Source: Alphaproteobacteria bacterium (GTDB taxonomy: Bacteria > Pseudomonadota > Alphaproteobacteria > UBA6615). Taken from it: 64,000 nucleotides of DNA. The first letter of the stretch is position 1. Each line of letters starts with the position of its first letter. This document shows, piece by piece, positions 50,059 through 61,417 of this stretch. Below the pieces are notes generated by a model, which did no database searches, was not told the origin of the DNA, and saw nothing but the letters and a program-made list of their open reading frames with translations. The DNA lies in contig JAALLF010000001.1 of NCBI GenBank assembly GCA_011087645.1, positions 62,001-126,000 on the forward strand. Reading direction: 5' to 3'. Position numbers and translations under genes: made by a program.

Positions 50059-51393
50059 CTATGGCCTTAGCCGGAACAGGCTTTGATGTCCGTCGAAGGC
50101 CCACAGGCTGTTGACCTGGAATCCCACCTCTGAGAATAACCCTTCCAAATCGTCACGGCTAAAGTGATTCTGCCAGCCAAAGCGCATCCGATCCAGACCT
50201 TGCGTATCGTTGCTCGCATGATAGGTCAGCAACATCGGTGTGTTTCGATCCTTAACGGCGTTCAAGAAACGCGGCACATCGGCGACGTGTTCGAGGCTCC
50301 CCAAAACCGTTATCAAGTCCGCATCAGGCGCGTCGGGTAAATCGCCCACCATCCAGATTGCCGCCGCGACCATCGGCGGCCGCGCAACCGTATCAACCCC
50401 AAGATAAGAACAACCCGGCGGCAACATGAACTTCAAGACCGGCAGGGTGCAGCCGACACCCAGAACGAAAGTGCCTTCGCCGATATTTCGCGCGGCGACC
50501 GACCTGGCGCGCCGGCGGGCAAACGCCGGATCAAACCCGTCAGGTCCCGGCCAACGCCAATCCTGCACCGCCTGCCAGGGAATTGGCGTCTCGTCGCTCA
50601 TCTCCTGTTTACTGGCCTCGGGAATTGGATAACCAAAAGCCTGAGAATATTCGGGCAATGCCTGCCATATGTAATTGGCGAGCGCCAGCGCCGGGCCGGC
50701 GTCTTCGGTTCCGTGCCGACCGACCGAACGGCTGGAAATGGCCGCCCCGTGTTTGTCCAATTCCCGCTGCCGCGACGCGCCGGCGGCGGTTTTACGGTTG
50801 ACCGTTCCGCTGCCCAACGCTGTTAAGCCGACATAGGCGGCCAAATCGTCCTGGGTCTCTAGCCGCTGGGTTAGATCCTCGTAACTAGCGAGAAAGTGCG
50901 GGCGTTGGCGCAACGCTAATATTTCGCGCACATCGTGGCGAAGACGGGCGACCAGCCAGGCCTCGTCGCGCAACCGCTGGCCACCGGGAAACGCCAACAG
51001 CGAGCCGCGCACCAAGTCCAGCGCCGACAGCGCGATGTCGCGCAAATCGCGGACGCATATTACCAGCCGGTCGGGCTGGTACTGGTCCAACAGCGCGCGC
51101 CAGTAGTTAAAGTGAACTTCCTTGACACCCCAATTATCGAGCGCCGCCAGTTCCGCCCCCATCGCTTGCTCGAAATAGCCGGCAAAGCTGCCATAGGTTT
51201 CTCGGGTCGGCGGCTGGTCTTCCACGCCCAAACCAAAGGCCTTGGCGACGGCGTGCATCTCCTTGACTTTAGCGTCTGGCCAGCCTTCCAAGATCATCGG
51301 CTCATTGAAGATCAATGACCGCTCGGGCACTGTCAGCAGATCGCAGACCAGCGTCGTGCCGCTGCGCATCACGCCGTAGACGACAGTATCCAT
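50059..51393 (-). CDS. Sulfotransferase-methyltransferase fusion protein
   Basis: The 444-residue protein joins two domains. Residues 1-265 resemble Stf0/PAPS sulfotransferases: the 5'-phosphosulfate loop GVMRSGTTLVCDLL near the start and the 3'-phosphate motif VICVRDLRDIALSAL. Residues about 300-444 look like a small SAM-methyltransferase fold, with VLGVGCTLPVLKF, a Leu-Gly-Val-Asp strand end, LITVLGSLEHVADVPRFL and a Phe-rich end. The linker (about 265-300) is Pro/Trp-rich. The substrate is unknown. Each half is recognisable but divergent; the SAM site lacks the textbook GxGxG. Confidence 0.75.
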   Translation of the reverse strand: MDTVVYGVMRSGTTLVCDLLTVPERSLIFNEPMILEGWPDAKVKEMHAVAKAFGLGVEDQPPTRETYGSFAGYFEQAMGAELAALDNWGVKEVHFNYWRALLDQYQPDRLVICVRDLRDIALSALDLVRGSLLAFPGGQRLRDEAWLVARLRHDVREILALRQRPHFLASYEDLTQRLETQDDLAAYVGLTALGSGTVNRKTAAGASRQRELDKHGAAISSRSVGRHGTEDAGPALALANYIWQALPEYSQAFGYPIPEASKQEMSDETPIPWQAVQDWRWPGPDGFDPAFARRRARSVAARNIGEGTFVLGVGCTLPVLKFMLPPGCSYLGVDTVARPPMVAAAIWMVGDLPDAPDADLITVLGSLEHVADVPRFLNAVKDRNTPMLLTYHASNDTQGLDRMRFGWQNHFSRDDLEGLFSEVGFQVNSLWAFDGHQSLFRLRP

Positions 51394-51497
51394 CTTGAGG
51401 GCGTTGGGAGCGTTAATCGCTATTCTCTCGAGCCATTGCCAGCGAACTCATTTCGACATCTGTTTCTTATCCTACGCGATTCCGCTAAACCATCCCC

Positions 51498-52229
51498 ATG
51501 AGCATTTGGGGAAAGGTGGTTGGCGGCGCGGCTGGCTTCGCGCTGGGCGGACCTTTGGGGGCGCTGCTCGGTGCTGTCGCCGGGCATGTCTATGACAGCA
51601 ACAAACGCGCCCCAGCCGAAACCAGCGCCGACCCCACCAAGCAGATCGGTTTCACTATCGCCGTCATCGCCCTGGGGGCCAAGCTGGCCAAGGCCGATGG
51701 GGTGGTCACGGAAGATGAAATCCGCGCTTTCCGGCGGGTCTTCAAGGTGGCGCCGGAGGAAATGAAGAATGTCGCACGGATATTCAATCTGGCGCGCAAG
51801 AGCGTCGACGGCTATGAGCCCTATGCGCGCCAGGTCGCCGGCATGTTCGCCGACAATCCGGTGGTTCTGGAGGAATTACTCGGGTGTCTGTTCTATATCG
51901 CCCAGGCTGACGGCACCGTCGCCGATGCGGAACTCGACTATTTGCAGAACGTCGCGCGCATCTTCGGCTTCAGCGACGCCGATTTCGCCCGCCAGCGCGC
52001 CGAACATATCGGCCCCGATTCCGCCGACCCCTATACGGTTCTCGGCATCCCCCATGACACCGCCGACGATGAGGTGAAATCGGCCTACCGCAAGCTGGTG
52101 CGCGAACACCACCCCGATACGCTGATCGCCCAGGGCATGCCGGAGGAGTTTATCGAAGTCGCCAACGACAAGCTGGCCGCGATCAACGCCGCCTACGATA
52201 AGGTCGCCGCGCAACGAGGCCTCAAGTAA
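51498..52229 (+). CDS. djlA: TerB-DnaJ co-chaperone (DjlA-like)
   Basis: The 243-residue protein has a Gly-rich N-terminal hydrophobic segment (GGAAGFALGGPLGALLGAVAG), a TerB-like helical domain (about 50-160, ending FYIAQADGTVADAELDYLQ) and a C-terminal J domain with YTVLGIPHDTADDEVKSAYR and the HPD triad in REHHPDTL. DjlA recruits DnaK at the inner membrane. The gene starts divergently from the sulfotransferase gene and is followed by uup after 12 bp. Confidence 0.92.
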   Translation: MSIWGKVVGGAAGFALGGPLGALLGAVAGHVYDSNKRAPAETSADPTKQIGFTIAVIALGAKLAKADGVVTEDEIRAFRRVFKVAPEEMKNVARIFNLARKSVDGYEPYARQVAGMFADNPVVLEELLGCLFYIAQADGTVADAELDYLQNVARIFGFSDADFARQRAEHIGPDSADPYTVLGIPHDTADDEVKSAYRKLVREHHPDTLIAQGMPEEFIEVANDKLAAINAAYDKVAAQRGLK

Positions 52230-52241
52230 CCGGTTGCGACG

Positions 52242-54061
<1,820 letters not shown>

Positions 54062-54065
<4 letters not shown>

Positions 54066-54769
54066 AAATCATCGACCGCCGTTCCCCGAATCACGGCGAA
54101 CGTCTGGCCGAGGGCGTTGGCGATGTGGTGATCGATATGCTGGTGATTCATTACACCGGCATGGTGCCCGACGCGCGCGCCCTCGATTGGATGTGCGACC
54201 CGGCGTCGAGTGTGAGCGCTCACTATTTCATCGATGAGGCCGGCGCGGTCTGCCGCCTGGTGCCGGAAGACCGCCGCGCCTGGCACGCCGGGGTCAGCGC
54301 CTGGCGGGGCGCGACCGACATCAATTCCCGCTCGATCGGCATCGAGCTGTCGAACCCCGGTCACGAGTTCGGCTACCGCGATTTTCCGCAAGCCCAGATC
54401 GACGCGCTCGTTACGCTGGCCAGCGGCATCGTGAGCCGCCATCCGATCTCGCCGCGCAACGTGGTCGGCCATTCCGACATCGCTCTTGTACGCAAGATCG
54501 ATCCGGGCGAGCGCTTACCCTGGCACCATCTGGCTGCGGCCGGTATCGGCCTTTGGCCCGGGGAAAGCGTCCCAAACGGCGACGGTGATATTTCAACGAT
54601 GCTGGCCAGCTACGGTTACGATGTGACGCACAACGCCCTCACGGACGTGATAACCGCCTTCCAGCGCCACTTTCGCCCCGAGCGCTTCGATGGCGTCGCC
54701 GACGACGAGACCCAAGCCCGACTGGCAAACTTGCTCACCTTGGTTGCGGGCGACACCGCGATTTCCTAA
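54062..54769 (+). CDS. N-acetylmuramoyl-L-alanine amidase, AmpD/AmiD type
   Basis: ATG 54062 overlaps the uup stop and gives 235 residues. The Amidase_2 domain has zinc-ligand His in LVIHYTGM, the segment SAHYFIDEAGAVCRLV, RSIGIELSN, and the second His/Asp ligands in VVGHSDIALVRKIDPGERLPW. A C-terminal peptidoglycan-binding-like helical region spans about 175-230. It cleaves the amide between MurNAc and L-Ala in anhydromuropeptide recycling or remodelling. No signal peptide is seen, favouring the cytoplasmic AmpD role. Confidence 0.93.
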
Positions 54770-54777
54770 ATATAACA

Positions 54778-55171
<394 letters not shown>

Positions 55172-55180
55172 TTTTTCTTT
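55172..55180 (+). terminator. rnpB terminator T-run
   Basis: TTTTTCTTT follows the closing P1 strand directly, so the P1 stem plus T-run can act as an intrinsic terminator. Confidence 0.65.
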
Positions 55181-55238
55181 ATGGCGACAGCGCCGCATCG
55201 CTTGTCGCGATCACGGGCGCTCGGGCAAAATTCAATCT

Positions 55239-56123
55239 ATGAGCGACAATCTCGTAAGCCAGACCGTGCGGGTGATCTCCTACCCGGGTATCATAGCGGG
55301 GAGCTTTGTTTTGTTCGCGGTCTTCGAGCGGGCCGGCCTGTCGTTGACCATGAGTTCCTATCTGCCGGTCGTCGTCGCTGCCGGGCTGATTACCTTGCAC
55401 GAAATCATGCTGCCCCATCGCGCCGATTGGAAACCGGACCGCACCGAAGTCGCCAATGACACGACCTTCCTGATCGCTGTCCAGATTCTGGTGCCCTATC
55501 TGCTGTCCCTGGCCGCCGCCCTGTGGCTCGCGGGCACCGCGCCGACCGACGGCTGGGCGATTACCCGAATCTGGCCGAGCGAATTACCGGTCCCAATCCA
55601 GGCTCTGTTGATGCTGCTCGGCGCCGACTTCTTACGCTATTGGATGCACCGGGCCTTCCATCGATTTCTCCCGCTTTGGCAGCTCCATGCGGTCCACCAT
55701 TCGCCCCATCGCCTGTACTGGCTGAACGTCGGGCGTTTCCACCCGTTGGAAAAGACGATCCAATTCCTGGCCGACGCCCTGCCGTTTATTCTGCTCGGCG
55801 TTACGGAGCCTGTGTTGGCGGTCTATTTTGTGTTTTTCGCCATCAACGGTTTCTTCCAGCACTCCAACTGCTCGGTTCGGCTCGGCCCCCTAAACTATGT
55901 GGTCAGCGGCCCCGAACTGCATCGCTGGCACCACTCACAATCGACGCAGGAGTCCGACACCAATTTCGGCAATAACCTGATCATCTGGGATCTAATTTTT
56001 GGCACCCGCTTTCTGCCAGCCGGTCGCGAGGTTGGAGATCTAGGTCTGCAAAACAGAGGCTACCCGCTGGGCTTTCTGGCCCAATTAAAATCGCCTTTCA
56101 TAATCTCGCCCGGCGCGGATTGA
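55239..56123 (+). CDS. Sterol desaturase/fatty-acid hydroxylase-family membrane protein
   Basis: The 294-residue protein has four or five membrane helices and the di-iron His clusters HRAFHR, HAVHHS and HRWHHS, plus a further HXXX region. The superfamily hydroxylates or desaturates lipids and sterols. ATG 55239 is chosen because the longer open frame starts inside rnpB. It lies six bases before the GH3 gene start, forming a tight cluster with it and the enolase-superfamily gene. The substrate is not known. Confidence 0.92.
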   Translation: MSDNLVSQTVRVISYPGIIAGSFVLFAVFERAGLSLTMSSYLPVVVAAGLITLHEIMLPHRADWKPDRTEVANDTTFLIAVQILVPYLLSLAAALWLAGTAPTDGWAITRIWPSELPVPIQALLMLLGADFLRYWMHRAFHRFLPLWQLHAVHHSPHRLYWLNVGRFHPLEKTIQFLADALPFILLGVTEPVLAVYFVFFAINGFFQHSNCSVRLGPLNYVVSGPELHRWHHSQSTQESDTNFGNNLIIWDLIFGTRFLPAGREVGDLGLQNRGYPLGFLAQLKSPFIISPGAD

Positions 56124-56129
56124 GTCGCG

Positions 56130-57818
56130 ATGGCTACGCTCGCCGACACCGCGCCGAACTGGGTACTCAGCGCCGCCTTTACCCGCACTCGATTGGGCGC
56201 GTGGCGAAGATTTCTCAAAGCCGCCGCGACCCCTCGACAGAGCCAGGAAACGGCCCTCCTGCGCATTCTCCGGGCCAATGCCAATTCCGAATTTGGCCGT
56301 GCCCACGGCTTCGCTGAAATCAAAGAGATAGACCAGTACCGGCGGGCGGTACCGGTGCAAACCTTTGAGACACTGCATTCTTATGCGATAGCGCAGGACA
56401 CCACCGGCGCGCCCGCGCTCACGGCCGCCGCCCCGGTCTTTTATCAGCGCACCAGCGGCACCTTGGGCGCGCCGAAGGACGTGCCGATTACTCAGGCCGG
56501 GATCGACCGTATTCGCGCCTATCAACGCCTTGCCGCCTACGCCCAACATGCCGGCGCGGACCTGTTCGCCGGCAAGATCATCGGCATCGGCAGCCCGGCG
56601 ATCGAAGGCCATACGGAAGGCGGCACACCCTATGGCTCGGCGACCGGGCTTATCTATCAGAGCCAGCCGACCTTCGTCCGCGCAAAATTCGTGTTGCCGC
56701 CCGAGGTCTTTGAGATCGCCGATTACGACGCGCGCTATTACACCATCGCCGCGCTCGGCCTGGCCGAGGCGCGAGTGACCGGGCTCGCCACCGCCAATCC
56801 CTCGACTTTGGTCAAACTGCTCGAGGTTATCAACCAAAACGCCGACCCCCTATTGCGCGACGTTTCCCAGGGGCGCCTCGCGGTCATTGATCATCTCACC
56901 ACCCCGCAGCTCGAGGCGGTGACCGATATCCTCGAACCGGCCCCGCAACGCGCCCGCGATCTGGCTGCAGTTTTGGACGGTGACGGTCAGTTAACTTACG
57001 AAGATTTGTGGCCCGATCTGGCCGGCGTGGTCACTTGGATGGGCGGTAGTTGCGCTGTGCCCCTCGCCACCTTGCGCCCACAACTACCGGCGGCCACGAA
57101 GATCATCGAGGCGGGTTATATGTCGAGCGAGTTTCGCGGCACCATCAATGTGGATGTGAACCACAATCTGTGCCTGCCCACCTTGACCGATCATTATTTC
57201 GAGTTCGTCCAGCGCGACGCCTGGGAAGGCGGCGTGGATAATTTTCTCGCCTTGGACCAGCTCGAAATCGGCGAGTCTTATTATCCGATTGTCACCACGC
57301 CGGACGGGCTCTACCGCTACGATATCAACGACGTCGTGACCGTTACCGGCACCGTCGGCGCCACCCCGACTTTGGCGTTCGTGCAAAAAGGCAAGGGCGT
57401 CACCAGTATCACCGGTGAAAAACTTACCGAAGCGCAATTGTTGCAGGCGGTCCAACAAGCCGCCGGCGAGTTGGCATTACAGGCCGCGTTCTTCATCGCC
57501 GTGGCCGACGAGGCGCACGCCGGATACGTCCTTTATTTTGAGAAGAGAGGTGACGACCCGCCTCCCGCCGCGGCCATCGGCGACGCCATCGACACCAAGC
57601 TGCGCAGCCTCAACATCGAATACGCCGCTAAACTGGATAGCGGGCGGTTAAACCCGTTGCAGGTCCAGCGATTACGCCCGGGCAGCGGCGACGCCTATCG
57701 GCGTCATTGTGTCGCTGAAGGGCAGCGTGAAGCCCAGTTCAAAGTGCGCCACCTTCAATACGCCAGGGAAGTCACTTTCCCCTTCACCGAATACATTATG
57801 GGAAGCGCACCAGCATGA
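56130..57818 (+). CDS. Bacterial GH3-family acyl acid-amide synthetase
   Basis: The 562-residue protein matches the plant-type GH3 fold. It has the ATP motif YQRTSGTLGAPKDVPIT, AGYMSSEF in the middle, the YRYDINDVV motif and a C-terminal subdomain ending FPFTEYIMG. GH3 enzymes adenylate a carboxylic acid and join it to an amino acid (jasmonate-Ile, auxin conjugates in plants). Bacterial members are mostly uncharacterised. The gene overlaps the enolase-superfamily start by four bases, so both are translated together. Confidence 0.9.
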   Translation: MATLADTAPNWVLSAAFTRTRLGAWRRFLKAAATPRQSQETALLRILRANANSEFGRAHGFAEIKEIDQYRRAVPVQTFETLHSYAIAQDTTGAPALTAAAPVFYQRTSGTLGAPKDVPITQAGIDRIRAYQRLAAYAQHAGADLFAGKIIGIGSPAIEGHTEGGTPYGSATGLIYQSQPTFVRAKFVLPPEVFEIADYDARYYTIAALGLAEARVTGLATANPSTLVKLLEVINQNADPLLRDVSQGRLAVIDHLTTPQLEAVTDILEPAPQRARDLAAVLDGDGQLTYEDLWPDLAGVVTWMGGSCAVPLATLRPQLPAATKIIEAGYMSSEFRGTINVDVNHNLCLPTLTDHYFEFVQRDAWEGGVDNFLALDQLEIGESYYPIVTTPDGLYRYDINDVVTVTGTVGATPTLAFVQKGKGVTSITGEKLTEAQLLQAVQQAAGELALQAAFFIAVADEAHAGYVLYFEKRGDDPPPAAAIGDAIDTKLRSLNIEYAAKLDSGRLNPLQVQRLRPGSGDAYRRHCVAEGQREAQFKVRHLQYAREVTFPFTEYIMGSAPA

Positions 57819-58939
57819 GGATCGAGAGGATCGACAGCTACCGCTTTCCGGTGCCTTTCAAGCAGGTCTTCCGGCACGCCTCGGCCAGCCGGGCCCAGGC
57901 GGAAAACGTGATCGCGGCGGTGCGCTCGATCGACGGCGTCATGGGTTATGGCGAGGGCTGTCCGCGTTCTTATGTCACCGGCGAAAGCGTCGCCTCGGCG
58001 ATCACTTTCATCAAGCGTCACCGGAACTCGATCGTCCAACGGGTGCGATCGCTCGACGATCTGCGCCAATGGATTGACGACCACACGCCGGAAATCGATG
58101 CCAACCCGGCGGCGTTCTGCGCTCTCGAATTGGCCGTGCTCGATCTGCTCGGCCAGGCGGAGAGACAATCACTCGAAGCGTTGCTCGGCCTGCCGCCGCT
58201 GCGCGGATCCTTCCAGTATTCCGCCATACTCGGCGACAGCGGTTGGCTGATCTACCGGCTACAATTGCGGCGATACCGGCAGGCTGGCTTTCGTGATTTC
58301 AAAATTAAAGTGTCGGGCGACGATATCCGCGACCGCCGGAAACTGAAAACCTTTCGTCGTCGCAACGACCCAAATGTCCGCGTGCGACTGGACGCGAACA
58401 ATTTTTGGCAGCAAACCGGCGATGCCATTGCCGCCTTGCAAGCCCTGGCGTTTCCCCTATTCGCGATCGAAGAACCCCTACAGGTCGGCGACTTGGCGGG
58501 ATTTGCCGAAATCGCCCGCGCTTGCGAGACGCGGATTATTCTCGACGAAAGTCTGACCCGCATCGACCAGCTCGACACGCTGGGCGAGCCCAGCATGTGG
58601 ATCGTCAATCTGCGGGTCTCGAAGATGGGCGGCCTCTTGCGCTCGCTTGCGCTCGCCAAGTTCCTAGCGCAGCGCGGCATCGGCATTGTCGTCGGCGCGC
58701 AGGTCGGCGAGACCAGCCTGCTCACACGCGCCGGTCTGGCCGTTGCCCATGCGGAAAAAGACAACGTCCTCGTGATGGAAGGCGGATTCGGCACCCATTT
58801 GCTGCGCCGAGACCTGACCGTGCCGTGTCTGATGTTCGGCGACGGCGGCGTCCTTGTACCTGAGAATTACTTGGACACTGCTAAACCCGGGCTCGGGCTA
58901 ACCGTGAACGCCGGCGACTTAAGTATGGAAACGCCATGA
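57815..58939 (+). CDS. Enolase-superfamily (mandelate racemase/muconate lactonizing) enzyme
   Basis: The 374-residue protein has an N-terminal capping domain and the (beta/alpha)8 barrel residues of the MLE/dipeptide-epimerase branch: the KxK pair in DFKIKVSG, metal ligands Asp in RLDANN, Glu in IEEPL and Asp in IILDES, and the opposing Lys in RVSKMGG. Members epimerise or cycloisomerise carboxylates such as N-acyl amino acids or dipeptides. Coupling to a GH3 ligase suggests the two act in sequence on an acyl-amino acid. Confidence 0.9.
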   Translation: MRIERIDSYRFPVPFKQVFRHASASRAQAENVIAAVRSIDGVMGYGEGCPRSYVTGESVASAITFIKRHRNSIVQRVRSLDDLRQWIDDHTPEIDANPAAFCALELAVLDLLGQAERQSLEALLGLPPLRGSFQYSAILGDSGWLIYRLQLRRYRQAGFRDFKIKVSGDDIRDRRKLKTFRRRNDPNVRVRLDANNFWQQTGDAIAALQALAFPLFAIEEPLQVGDLAGFAEIARACETRIILDESLTRIDQLDTLGEPSMWIVNLRVSKMGGLLRSLALAKFLAQRGIGIVVGAQVGETSLLTRAGLAVAHAEKDNVLVMEGGFGTHLLRRDLTVPCLMFGDGGVLVPENYLDTAKPGLGLTVNAGDLSMETP

Positions 58940-59313
58940 AACAGCGATTTTTACGGCCCGCAAGAGAAATATCGACTCGCCGCCGAGAACATTCACGGCC
59001 AAGTAAGAACATTACAGGAACAAATTATTGCCATAATCTCATGCGAATGTTCATTTGATGACCTATCGACGAATGTAAATACCACCCAAACGATTATTGA
59101 GCGACCAAGAATTTTTTACTTTTTACCGCGCTTTATAACCCCTTATTAGTTGTTTCCTCGTTGACTGCCCATTCTAAGGCATGGTATCCCATTTGATCCC
59201 ATTTTGATGCTTATGTGCCCAATGGGGGCTCATAGCCGTCACAACGAGGGGGAGGCGAGTGCAAGCCGGAAAAGGACGCTAGGTGGCGTCACGGAAGCTT
59301 GCGGGCGAAATCA
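58940..59313 (+). promoter_or_regulatory. mraZ promoter with phased TGGG boxes
   Basis: No gene is seen. A candidate promoter TTGACT-N18-TATCCC (59161-59190) precedes mraZ. The tetrad CCCA (TGGG on the minus strand) recurs at 59168, 59188, 59198 and 59218, all at multiples of 10 bp. This matches the known MraZ operator type (TGGGN repeats with 5-nt spacers). The AT-rich part at 59090-59150 may hold upstream promoter elements. Confidence 0.7.
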
Positions 59314-59790
59314 ATGACGTTGTTCATGTCATCCACGACCAACAAGGTCGACGCGAAAGGTCGGGTCTCGGTCCCGGCAGCGTTTCGCGCTGTGCTGGCC
59401 GGACAGCCATTTCACGGCATTGTCGCCCTGCCCTCGTTCAAGTACGCCGCGATTCAGTGCGGCGGCATGGACTGGATGGAGCAGCTCAACGCCGGCGTCA
59501 GCGCCTACGACTTCTTCTCCGACGAGCACGACACTCTCACCGCGACCCTGTTCAGCAGAACCGAACAGCTCGGTTTCGACGGCGAGGGCCGCGTCGTCTT
59601 GCCAACCTCCCTGATCGAGCATGCCAACCTAACAAAGACCGCTGCATTCGTCGGTCGTGGCCCGCTGTTCGAAATCTGGGATCCGGAAGCTTTTACCGCT
59701 TACCAGAGCGAGGCGACGAAACGCGCCGCCGAACAAAACATGACCTTACGGCCGCCCGCCCCACCCGGCGGGAACGGAGGTGCAGGCTGA
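59314..59790 (+). CDS. mraZ: MraZ, transcriptional regulator of the dcw cluster
   Basis: From ATG 59314 the 158-residue protein has two SpoVT/AbrB-like half-repeats: STTNKVDAKGRVSVPAAFR and LGFDGEGRVVLPTSLIEHA. MraZ binds its own promoter and represses mra-dcw transcription in E. coli. The ATG is preferred over TTG 59299. The stop overlaps the rsmH start (TGATG). Confidence 0.95.
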   Translation: MTLFMSSTTNKVDAKGRVSVPAAFRAVLAGQPFHGIVALPSFKYAAIQCGGMDWMEQLNAGVSAYDFFSDEHDTLTATLFSRTEQLGFDGEGRVVLPTSLIEHANLTKTAAFVGRGPLFEIWDPEAFTAYQSEATKRAAEQNMTLRPPAPPGGNGGAG

Positions 59791-60836
59791 TGGCCGCCGC
59801 CGTATCACGGCGTCGCTCTAATCCGACCGGGGCAGGCGCGGAAGCCGTCCCTGCAAACGGTCACACACCCGTTCTTCTCGATTCTGTCATCGCCGCGCTC
59901 GAGCCGCGCACCGGCGCGGTTTATATCGACGGCACGCTGGGCGCCGGCGGGTATACAAGCGCGCTTCTCGAGGCGACCGATTGCATCGTTTGGGCCATCG
60001 ACCGGGACCCTGACGCCATCGCGCGCAATAGCGAACTAGCGGCCACTTACGGCGGCCGGCTGCATCTGATATCGGGCCATTTTGGCGATATGCAAACCCT
60101 GCTTGCCGACCGCGGGGTGAGCGCCGTCGACGGGGTCACCCTTGATCTCGGCGTCTCGTCAATGCAGATCGACGATCCGGCACGCGGCTTCGCCTTCTCG
60201 CAAGACGGCCCGCTCGATATGCGCATGGACCAGGCCGGCCCCAGCGCCGCCGACTTGGTGAATACGGTCGACGAAAGCGAACTGGCCGACATTATTCATG
60301 GCTATGGTGAAGAAAGATTGGCCCGGCGCATCGCCCGCGCCATCGTCGCCGCACGCGCCGAGGCGCCGATCGAAACTACCGGACGGCTCGCCGATATCGT
60401 GCGTGCCGTGGCGACGCCACGAAAGCGTAGTCGCAAGGGTCGCGAAAACAAGATAGATCCGGCGACCCGCACCTTTCAGGCGCTGCGCATTAAGGTCAAT
60501 GACGAACTGGCAGAACTGGAGCGCGGGCTCGGCGCCGCCGAAGCCATTCTCAAACCCGGCGGCCGGCTGGCTATCGTCTCGTTCCATTCGCTGGAAGATC
60601 GCCGGGTCAAAGTGTTCCTGCGCCAGCGCAGCGGCAACGAGGGCCGTGGCTCGCGCCACCGCCCCGAGGTCACGGCCCGTCACGCCCCGGCCTGGCGGTT
60701 ACTCGGACGGCGGGCGATCCGCCCCAGCGACGCGGAAATGGCGCGAAACCCCCGTGCCCGGTCGGCGCGCTTGCGGGTGGCTGAACGAACTGATGCGCCC
60801 AGTTGGGGGCCAATTGGCGAGGAGACGGCAGCATGA
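59790..60836 (+). CDS. rsmH: 16S rRNA (cytosine-1402-N4)-methyltransferase
   Basis: The 348-residue protein has HTPVLLDSVI, the SAM motif YIDGTLGAGGYTSALL, DLGVSSMQIDDPARGFAF and the late FHSLEDRRVKVFLR motif. It methylates C1402 in the ribosomal decoding site. The true start ATG 59790 overlaps mraZ; the open frame extending to 59283 is an artefact. The first 22 residues are a non-conserved tail. Confidence 0.97.
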   Translation: MAAAVSRRRSNPTGAGAEAVPANGHTPVLLDSVIAALEPRTGAVYIDGTLGAGGYTSALLEATDCIVWAIDRDPDAIARNSELAATYGGRLHLISGHFGDMQTLLADRGVSAVDGVTLDLGVSSMQIDDPARGFAFSQDGPLDMRMDQAGPSAADLVNTVDESELADIIHGYGEERLARRIARAIVAARAEAPIETTGRLADIVRAVATPRKRSRKGRENKIDPATRTFQALRIKVNDELAELERGLGAAEAILKPGGRLAIVSFHSLEDRRVKVFLRQRSGNEGRGSRHRPEVTARHAPAWRLLGRRAIRPSDAEMARNPRARSARLRVAERTDAPSWGPIGEETAA

Positions 60837-61417
60837 AGCGTCCAGCAACTCTCATAATCTTCGGCCTCGCGGTCTTCGCCGGTGCCATGTTGTTCGGCGT
60901 CGCTTTCGAAGTTTCCAACCTTGAGGACCGGTTGACTGGTCTCAACAAGGAGATCACGCGCGACCGCGATGCAATCCATGTCTTGCGGGCCGAATGGAGT
61001 TATCTCAATCAACCCGAACGTCTCGATGGGCTGAGCCAGCGGCACTTGGAGTTGCGGCCGCTCGAAGGCAGACAATTCTCTGACATCGCTGCCCTACCGA
61101 TGCGCCCTAACAGGGTTCCAACCCCCACAACGGATCCGGTCTCGGCGGAGACCGCACCAGCGATTGCAGCGTTGGTAAATGCTGAGCCAGGAGGTTTGCC
61201 ATCGGCCGAAACGCCGATCGCGACGGCTCTTACCGCCAAACCCAAACTGAAACCCGCAGCGCCGCGCAGGCCCGCCCGTAACGTCCGCCTTGCCTCCCAA
61301 AGGATCTCTCCCGAGGCGACAACGAGCACGGCCGCGAGCGACAAAGCAGCGCTCGACGCAGCGCTGCGGGCTATTTTTGGAAACACCGCAAGCAACCGCG
61401 AGGGCGCATCGCGATGA
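60833..61417 (+). CDS. ftsL: Cell-division protein FtsL
   Basis: The 194-residue protein starts at ATG 60833 overlapping the rsmH stop (ATGA). It has a short cytoplasmic tail, one membrane helix (about 5-24), a coiled-coil (FEVSNLEDRLTGLNKEITRDRD) and a periplasmic motif LRAEWSYLNQPERLDGLS. The long Pro/Ala/Thr-rich C-terminal extension (about 90-194) is unusual beyond alphaproteobacteria. FtsL joins the divisome with FtsB and FtsQ. Confidence 0.93.
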   Translation: MKRPATLIIFGLAVFAGAMLFGVAFEVSNLEDRLTGLNKEITRDRDAIHVLRAEWSYLNQPERLDGLSQRHLELRPLEGRQFSDIAALPMRPNRVPTPTTDPVSAETAPAIAALVNAEPGGLPSAETPIATALTAKPKLKPAAPRRPARNVRLASQRISPEATTSTAASDKAALDAALRAIFGNTASNREGASR

